From: Culex pipiens pallens
Lineage: Eukaryota > Arthropoda > Insecta > Diptera > Culicidae
DNA: 64,000 nt
NCBI RefSeq assembly: GCF_016801865.2
Contig: NC_068938.1
Coordinates: forward strand, 67,617,005-67,681,004
Direction of reading: 5' to 3'
Below are positions 57,269 to 64,000 of this stretch, in pieces. Below the pieces are notes generated by a model. It had not been told where the DNA came from. It was given only the letters and a program-made list of their open reading frames with translations, and ran no database searches. A program made the position numbers and the translations under genes. The first letter of the stretch is position 1. Each line of letters opens with the position of its first letter.

Positions 57269-58499
57269 TACCCAGGAATACTCATGCCCTAACGGGACCC
57301 TCCTTGAAGACCTGTTTGAAGGCCAGTCGTTTTTTTAGGGCGCTAAGAGGCGCAATACGATGGGGAAAATGGACCCAAAAATTCGCAGAAACATGGTTCC
57401 ATGCAAACCATCAAAAGCTTCGTTTTTTACTCAGAAACAGAAACAGAATATGATAAAAAAAATCCCATCTCACAAACCGAAGTACGAGTTATTTTGTTGA
57501 CTTTATTTATTTATTTTTTTTATTTTTTCATTCATACGAAAACTAATTCAATTTTTTTAACCAATAATAATTCAAAATGCCGCAAGAATAGACCATTAAA
57601 ACAGCTTCCAAGATCTTCGGAGGCCACATCAAGAACCGTATTTAGGAAACAGCGTGGTCATGCGACGCATAAAACTTCTTAAATTTGAATGGAGAGTGTC
57701 TTAAGTGTATAATTTCGTCTCCTGGACCGGTTCCCATGTTTCCCAGTGGCCACATCCGATTTCCAAAGCCTAACAAAGTCTTCGACCCCTACCCCCTCCC
57801 CCTAACTGTGTTACATTATTAGGGGCTCCCATTGTTGCGAAGAGGCATGAGGCTGGATAATCAAATTCAAATTTAAATCAAACATAATCCCTGCAATAGA
57901 AAAAAGAAGTTACTTATTAAATAGTAAATTTGATTTTCATTTTAAAACGCTTACCAACTGAAATGATCGCTATCAACACGAACAAAATTGAGCATAAAAG
58001 TTGAGCTGAACTGACAGCAATAAAAAGTAAAAATCTAAACGATTGCTGCGATCAATTGAAAAAACGCTTGCGCTCGTATCTTTGAGACCCCTACAAGAAA
58101 ATCACCAAAACTGATATTTTCTCAATACGCGCAATAAAATGGGAATTGAAAATGGATGCTCAACATTCAAATGCGTTTTTCTCAAAACGCATGGTTTGTA
58201 AATACATAATGCTTTTTGAAATGTTGGCGTCGAAATCGATAAAAAATTATAAATAAAAAATTCATGCTTTTATTCATACTTTGCCCCACTGTGCGTCAGT
58301 TTTTCTTTTCTCTCTTCATTTTGATCAACTTTCGGTGAACGTGCAAATTGAGTGCCCCTTCCTCGGGTGGAACTCACCAACACACACAAACCCTCGCACC
58401 CGCACAAATTTGTCACCGACTGGCAACGCTGCGCTGCTTTCCTTTGAGTTGTTGAACTTCTTTCATCGCGAAGGAGTCTAAAAGTTTTTTCGTGAAAAA
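57269..58499. other. Non-coding upstream of the Piwi gene
   Basis: Presumed promoter region of the Piwi gene; AT-rich to 58260, then mixed. No TATA box or other firm motif found. The long minus ORF reaching in from 59826 is antisense to Piwi and not a gene. Confidence 0.4.
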
Positions 58500-58743
58500 A
58501 CAAGACTTTGGATGAAATTTTACCATTTCTGACGAATATTCGAGAAGGAACCACCGCTCGAATAGTTTTTAAGGTAAGATTTGTTGGATTTTGTGAATTT
58601 TGGGGGTGAAAATTGAGACAAATCGGTGGAAGTGATCGCCTTCTTGGATTTTTTGCAAAACATGCGGTTGACGTCACCTTTGTTTTCAAATCAAAACAAA
58701 CCTTTTCGCTCCCTTCCCCCAGTGCCACTGAATCTGCGCAGCG
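58500..58743 (+). promoter_or_regulatory. 5'UTR exon, UTR intron and leader of the Piwi gene
   Basis: A leader exon appears to end ...TTTTTAAG at 58573 before GTAAGA. A 149-bp intron runs 58574-58722 and ends in the pyrimidine-rich acceptor CCCTTCCCCCAG. The second exon starts at 58723, 21 bases before the ATG. The transcription start is not identified; 58500 is an arbitrary left edge. Confidence 0.55.
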
Positions 58744-61085
58744 ATGTCTTCCCGGTTGAACCTGGTGCGGACGCTGCTGAGCCAGTCCAGCTCGTCGGAA
58801 GACCGAGGTTCCGGCGGGACCAGTGCGGAAGCTTCGGCCGACACCGGCTTCCAGACGCGCACGCCGGAGACGACACCGAACTCGCAGCGCAAAATCATCG
58901 GCCGTGGCCAGCAGGCTGGCAGCGTTCCGACGATCGGAACGAGCGGGTTGGACTCGTCGGAGTCGGACAATCAGGCAAGTGTTGTGTCGTCGAACGTTGG
59001 GCCGACCCTTTCGGGGCGTGGTCGGGCCCAGTTTATTCAGGGACTGTTGAAGCAGCCGTTGGAGTCCGGGCGGTCGGTTCCGACGGTGGCGGATGATTCG
59101 GCGAGTACGATTTCGTCGGCGCCGGCCGTGTCGATTCTGGGGGCGGGTCGTGGTCGGTTCATGCAGCAGTTGATGAACACTCGAGCGGACGAGCCGAGCG
59201 TGAGCGACGAGAGCAAGACTCAACTGACGGAGCAAATGTCTCAGATTACGATCGCCGAAACGGTGCAGACGGTGGAGCGGGAACCGGTGAAGCGGATGGG
59301 AACGAAGGGCACTCCGGTTCAGCTCATGACCAACTACATTAGGATTGCGTGCGATCCGGATCGTGGTCTGTACGAGTACGAGGTGCGCTTCAACCCGGAA
59401 GTAGATTCGAAGGTGGCGCGATCGAAGTACATCAACCAGCATCGAGAGGTGATCGGGAACGCCAAGACGTTTGACGGGGTTAAGCTGTTCCTGCCGAAGA
59501 AGTTGCCCAACGTGGAAACAATTCTGCAGTCGGAAAACGAAGTCGACGGGCACACGGTCACGATTCGGTTGATGTACAAACGGAAGCAACGAATGTCGGA
59601 GAACATCCAGTTCTACAACATTCTCTTCCAGCGCATTATGAAGGTGCTTAAGATGATAGAGATGGGTCGGAAGAACTTCGATCCGTCGGCGCCGAAGCTC
59701 ATCCCACAGCATCGGCTGGAAATCTGGCCGGGTTACGTGAGCGCCGTCGATGAGTACGAAGGTGGGTTGATGCTGAACCTGGACGTTTCGCATCGCGTTC
59801 TGCTGCAGACCACCGTGCTGGACCACATCCGTACAATCGCCAAAAGCAATCCAAGCGACTGGAAGAACCTCGTCACCAAGTCACTGCTCGGGGCCGTCAT
59901 CCTGACCCGGTACAATAACAAAACGTACCGCATCGACGACATCATCTTCGACCAGAACCCGACGATGACGTTCATGTCCAGCAACCGGCAGCAGCAAATC
60001 TCGTACGTCGAGTACTACAAGCAACAGTACAACATCACAATCCACGATCTGAAACAGCCGCTGCTGATTCACCGCAAGGAGCGTCGCATCGCCGGCCAGG
60101 ACAAACCGCAGGAGCTGATGATGTGCCTTATTCCGGAGATTAGCTACCTGACCGGACTCACCGACGAGATGCGCAACGACTTCAAGGTGATGCGTGACAT
60201 TGCGGCCTTCACGCGGGTCTCCCCGAACCAACGACTCAACAGTATGCGCCAGTTTTGCTACAACGTCAACCAAAACAAGGAGGCGCGCGAAATTCTCGAA
60301 GTCTGGGGCCTCAAGCTGGACATGGAACCGCTCGTCATGAAGGGCCGCGCCTTCGAGGAGGAAAAAGTCATCTTTGGCAACGCCCAGGTCGGCGTCGGCA
60401 AGGCCGGCGACTTCAACCGAGCCGTCACGAGCAGCAACATGCTCAGCGCCATCCCAATCCGCAAGTGGCTGCTCGTGCACACCAACAAGGACATGAAGAT
60501 CGCCAAGTCCTTCATGGACTGCGTGCAGCGCAGCTGTCGCCCCATGGGAATCGAAGTGGACACCCCCGCCATCGAAGTCCTGCCCACCGACAAAACCGAA
60601 CTGTACGTGCAACTCCTGCGCACCAAAATCCGCCAAGACACCCAAATCGTCGTCATCATCTGCCCGACGTCCCGCGACGACCGGTACGCCGCCATCAAGC
60701 GAATCTGCTGCTCGGAAATCCCCGTCCCGTCCCAGGTCATCAACGCGCGAACGCTCGCCAACGAGGCCAAAAACCGCGCTATCGTCCAGAAGATCCTACT
60801 CCAGATGAACTGCAAACTGGGCGGAACGCTGTGGAGCATCAAGATCCCCTTCCAGAACGTGATGATCGCCGGAATCGACACCTACCACGATCCGAAGCAG
60901 AAGAGCAACTCGGTGTCGGCGTTTGTGGCGTCGCTGAACGGGGAGTACACGCGTTGGTACTCGCGCGCCTGCATCCAGAGCAAGAAGGAGGAGTTTATGA
61001 ACGGGTTGTGTGCCTCGCTGGAGAAGTCGCTGCGCGCGTACGAGAAGCTGAACGGGGTGCTGCCGCAGAAGATTATCATCTTCAG
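58744..61085 (+). CDS. Piwi-clade Argonaute (Piwi/Aubergine-like), first coding exon, partial gene
   Basis: piRNA-binding Argonaute that silences transposons, and in mosquitoes also acts on viral RNA (family knowledge). ATG at 58744 opens 781 codons without an intron. Residues 1-185 are a low-complexity Ser/Thr/Arg-rich tail with arginine-glycine motifs (IIGRGQ at 51, SGRGRAQF near 90, GAGRGRF near 133), typical Tudor-binding methylation sites. Residues about 360-460 are PAZ (TRYNNKTYRIDDIIFDQNP), followed by LIPEISYLTGLTDEMRNDFK, the MID region, and PIWI from about 635. The first catalytic aspartate is D712 in GIDTYHDP. The exon ends KIIIFR at donor GTGAGT (61086), just before the expected second aspartate; the remaining catalytic residues are in downstream exons outside the window. 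It is Piwi clade rather than Ago1/Ago2; which mosquito paralogue I cannot tell. Confidence 0.95.
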
Positions 61086-61901
61086 GTGAGTTTTTGTAAT
61101 AAGTTAGTTCTACGAAGGGGAAAAATCGCTTAAACTTCGTGAAAATGATTAATTTAAGTTAAGATTTAAATTAATTATTTTTGAAGATCCTTCGCTTTCT
61201 TGAAAAATTTGAGTTATTTTCTAGATTAAATTATTTTAGCAATTTGCTTTTCTAGATTTAAATTTCTGTTTTTTTTTATCAAGCTTGCGTTTTCTATGTC
61301 AACAGCAGAAATTTTGCAAGTGCAATTCTCTACGAAATCGGCGATTTCGTGATTTTTTTTATTTGGATCAAACTTTGTGTGGGACTTTCATAAAAAAATG
61401 CCACTATTGAGCAATAGAAAAGTATGGACAAAAGTGTTGCGGCCGAGTTATTAAAAATGTGTGTTTTTTTTTTTTTGGGAAATCTTGCTCGATTTTTTCA
61501 AATTTCGAGGTGAAACAAGAAGGCAGCGTAGGGTGGCCAGGGCCACTCAAATCGAGAAATCGGGAAATAGTCGGGAATTCGCCAAAATCCACAAAAAATC
61601 GGGGAAAAATCTGGAATTCGTGATTTTTTGTCAAAAAGTCAATTTTCAAATTAAAGAATTTAACCCTGGGCTTTGTCATAATGAGTGTCATAGGTTTGAT
61701 ACTTGTTTGGCAAAGAGTATGATTTGATTCGATGTGGAATTAAAATCGAAGTGTTCAGTATATTGCTGAAGCTTCCATTTTTACGCATGGACACCACTTC
61801 ATGCTGCGAGAACCCACTTTGGCGCAGTCTCAGGGCTTAATCGATGGCCGGTAAGCTGTCATCGAGACAAGGAGGTTCTCCGATAGTGGAAATATCACAT
61901 T
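61086..61901 (+). other. Piwi intron, first part; no further exon seen
   Basis: Starts at donor GTGAGT. Contains AT-rich sequence and a short relic near 61530-61620 with repeated CGGGAA-type words. No sequence encoding the expected DGVGDGQ-type continuation of the PIWI domain is visible here or further right. Confidence 0.6.
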
Positions 61902-62699
61902 TCGAGCCAAACATTTCATTAGGGCACAAAACCAAAACGTAAACATTTGGGATTATTCCACTATTCCATTCATTAAAACACACCCTACATGCCCTCCAAG
62001 AATCAGATTGATAGCAAACAATTTCCTATTGAAAAAATCAAAAAAACAAAAGGGCACATAACAATGTTCACTCCAAACCAGAAAAAAAGTTCAATTGTGC
62101 CCTTTTCTTTTTCGTTAGTTTTTCGTGGTTAAGGAACTTTCTATGTTATAAAGTGAACTTTTCATACATTCTTAACACTAATTCACTTCAAAACAAAGTT
62201 TGGTTTACGTTTCACCAAGGATTTCTGCAGAAAAAAACTTCGTCGAAATACAATATTTAATACGGCCTGCGGCTGCTGTTCAGTACACTTTTGAAGAATT
62301 TTTATGTTTCACATACATTATCTACACCATTAGATCACAAAACTTCACAAATTATCAAAATTTCCGCTGAATTCCTCATTATTTCTAACTAAACAAAAAG
62401 GCCCATAAACATCATTAAAAACAACAATCAGGTGACAGCGCTTTAGTGCCCTTTCAGTTCTTTTCGAAATTGCATTAAGAAAGGGCCCATTATGAACAAC
62501 AGTTGGAAAGTTAAAAGGGCCCATTAAAGCATTAAAGCAGAGTTGAGGATAATGATGTGTTTTATCGTATCATCAGTAAAAATACCACCAGTCAAGCTTT
62601 CTTTTTAAATAGGAATTGAAACAAGTTGTCCACTTTTTGCCAGCGATTTTCTCGAATCGCGGTTTTTGGTTTTGTGCCCTAATGAAATGTTAGGCTCGA
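61902..62699. mobile_element. 800-bp terminal-inverted-repeat element in the Piwi intron
   Basis: TCGAGCC at 61902 begins a 32-bp end that is repeated inverted, with one mismatch, at 62668-62699; both contain CATTTCATTAGGGCACAAAA or its complement. The interior carries further GGGCACA and GGGCCCATT words in both orientations (62051, 62100, 62400, 62450, 62487, 62517). No ORF of note, so non-autonomous. The target duplication is not clear. Confidence 0.7.
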
Positions 62700-63798
62700 T
62701 TTGTACAATGAACCGCTACATATGTGATTTTTCCCTATCTTAATGTTGGTGTCAGGTTAGGATGCGGGTTTTTAAAAATTTAGTTTTTGTAGAATTTAGG
62801 ATTTTAACTATAAATATCAACTTTTAATACTTTGCTTTTAGTTATTTAGGGACAAAATTAGTAACAAGGAATTTAGTAATTCTATCAGAATCGGTGATTT
62901 TCATTCAAGTAGCATATGATTTGTCAAAATTTCCGTAGAGTCTCGATCAATCAATAGTGAAATGATATCGGACTAAGTTCGTTGATCTGTTGAACTAACG
63001 GTTGTCGGATTATGATTGTATCGACCATTGTTGCGAATCGAGGATCTACTGGAATTCTGACGATCAAATGGTCGTCTCTTTTTCAATTCACGACTTGTAA
63101 AATATGAACTGTTATTCTTTTTTTTTTTTTTTTGTTTTTTAAAAGACTCCAGACAGGTTTTAAAAGAAACGTTGTTTTTGGCTATTAATTAAAATTTCGG
63201 AGATTTGAGATAAGAGTAGCTTTCGGATAGGTTACTTTAAATCTTGTATTCAATTCAAGTTAGGTAGTTATCCGCAAATGAATATTTGGACTTAAATGAA
63301 TAATTGAATAAGTTGGACTTATGAATAACACACAACTGTGCATTTATTCTAGAGTCAGATCCATACAGCGTCAGTGTTTATTTGGTCGAAGTGTACTAAT
63401 TCATTGCTAGATCTGATTCTAGTTGTAATGTACGACAAGACTACTGACGGACGTGACAGAACGAGGGCCCAGTTTAGAGGTTTCAACATCAACGATGTGC
63501 GGCTGGACCACCCTCCCAAAAAAAAAAAAAAATCAAATTAAAGAATTTAAAGAATTTGTCTCTTCGAACATTTCGCATAAAGTTAGTTGTAAAACATGGA
63601 ATCTTATCAATCTAAATTTTTCATTGAAAAAAATTAAAACAGTTAAATACTGAAAACTGGATACATCAGCATTGATTATAAAAATCAATATCAAAATTTA
63701 CAAAATTTAGAAGGGAACTTAATTTTTTTAAGCGTTTTCCTAGATATTTTTCTAAATTCTTTGAAGTCATGTTTTAAGCGCTCTTTGATTTTAAGTCA
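62700..63798 (+). other. Piwi intron, continued
   Basis: AT-rich with T (63118-63134) and A (63518-63531) runs; no exon, no clear repeat. Confidence 0.5.
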
Positions 63799-64000
63799 CC
63801 GAGCCACGTAGCCCAGTGGTAACGCTTCCGCCTCGTAAGCGATAGATCGGGGTTCAAATCCCGGCTCGGACCAACACAACTGGTGATCTTTTCCCTTCTG
63901 GATTCGATTGCTTAGTAAAGGGAAGGTAGTACCGTCACAAACTGGACCTTATCGCGACATCTTAGGAAGACAACCTATGGAATGTAAACATTAACCTTAA
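63799..64000 (+). repeat. tRNA-derived SINE with intact head, cut by the window end
   Basis: Head at about 63801-63873: acceptor CCGAGCC pairs perfectly with GGCTCGG and is followed by ACCA; A box GTAGCCCAGTGGTAA-like, loop CTCGTAA (anticodon CGT, Thr-like), B box GGTTCAAATCC. The anticodon stem has two mismatches, so a SINE rather than a tRNA gene. The body is the same as 20640-20765 and runs past 64000. Confidence 0.75.

Noticed and set aside
58270..59826. 518-codon minus-strand ORF
   Set aside because: Antisense to the Piwi exon; Arg/His-rich low-information product created by the GC-rich codon bias of the real gene on the plus strand.
59881..60645. 254-codon minus-strand ORF
   Set aside because: Antisense shadow of Piwi; Val/Asp/Leu-rich composition typical of reverse-strand reading.
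60255..61133. 292-codon plus-strand ORF
   Set aside because: Shifted frame within the Piwi exon; no protein-like features and overlaps the true reading frame.

Overview
This is a window of animal nuclear DNA. It is very AT-rich, with long introns, GT-AG splice sites, few genes and dense nested transposon debris. The three recognisable genes read as insect. The long introns and many short inverted-repeat elements (MITEs) fit a culicine mosquito, most likely Culex; that attribution is inference. I saw no rRNA gene, CRISPR array or prokaryotic operon.

Layout. 1-13 kb is non-coding DNA with several MITEs and one hAT element inserted into another MITE. 13.0-14.6 kb (minus) holds a complete gag-only, Jockey-like retrotransposon with poly(A) and a perfect 16-bp target-site duplication. 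14.7-15.8 kb (minus) is a secreted or membrane leucine-rich-repeat gene with a 17-bp first coding exon and one apparent frameshift. 16-29 kb is non-coding, with SINE pieces, two adjacent hAT-like elements with 8-bp target duplications, and TTAA/TA-type MITEs.

29.4-50.5 kb (plus) carries the last eight coding exons of the cGMP-dependent protein kinase gene, orthologous to Drosophila foraging. They run from the first cyclic-nucleotide-binding domain to the stop codon and are split by a 14.7-kb and a 4.4-kb intron. The introns hold an 8-bp satellite, a third intact hAT element, a composite tRNA-derived SINE and many MITEs. Exons upstream of the first CNB domain are not in the window, so the LRR gene and the retroelement probably lie, antisense, inside a foraging intron.

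50.5-58.4 kb holds the kinase 3'UTR, two unrecognised coding-like stretches, a 164-bp tandem repeat inside a larger repeat, a tRNA-derived SINE and a pair of near-perfect hairpins. 58.5-61.1 kb (plus) is the 5' part of a Piwi-clade Argonaute gene: a 5'UTR exon and a first coding exon of 781 codons. The exon stops just before the second catalytic aspartate of the PIWI domain, and the rest lies beyond 64 kb. Its intron carries an 800-bp inverted-repeat element, and the window ends inside another SINE.

Functionally, the kinase would relay cGMP signals and the Piwi protein would load piRNAs and silence transposons of the kind filling this window. Nothing in the sequence links the two genes directly.
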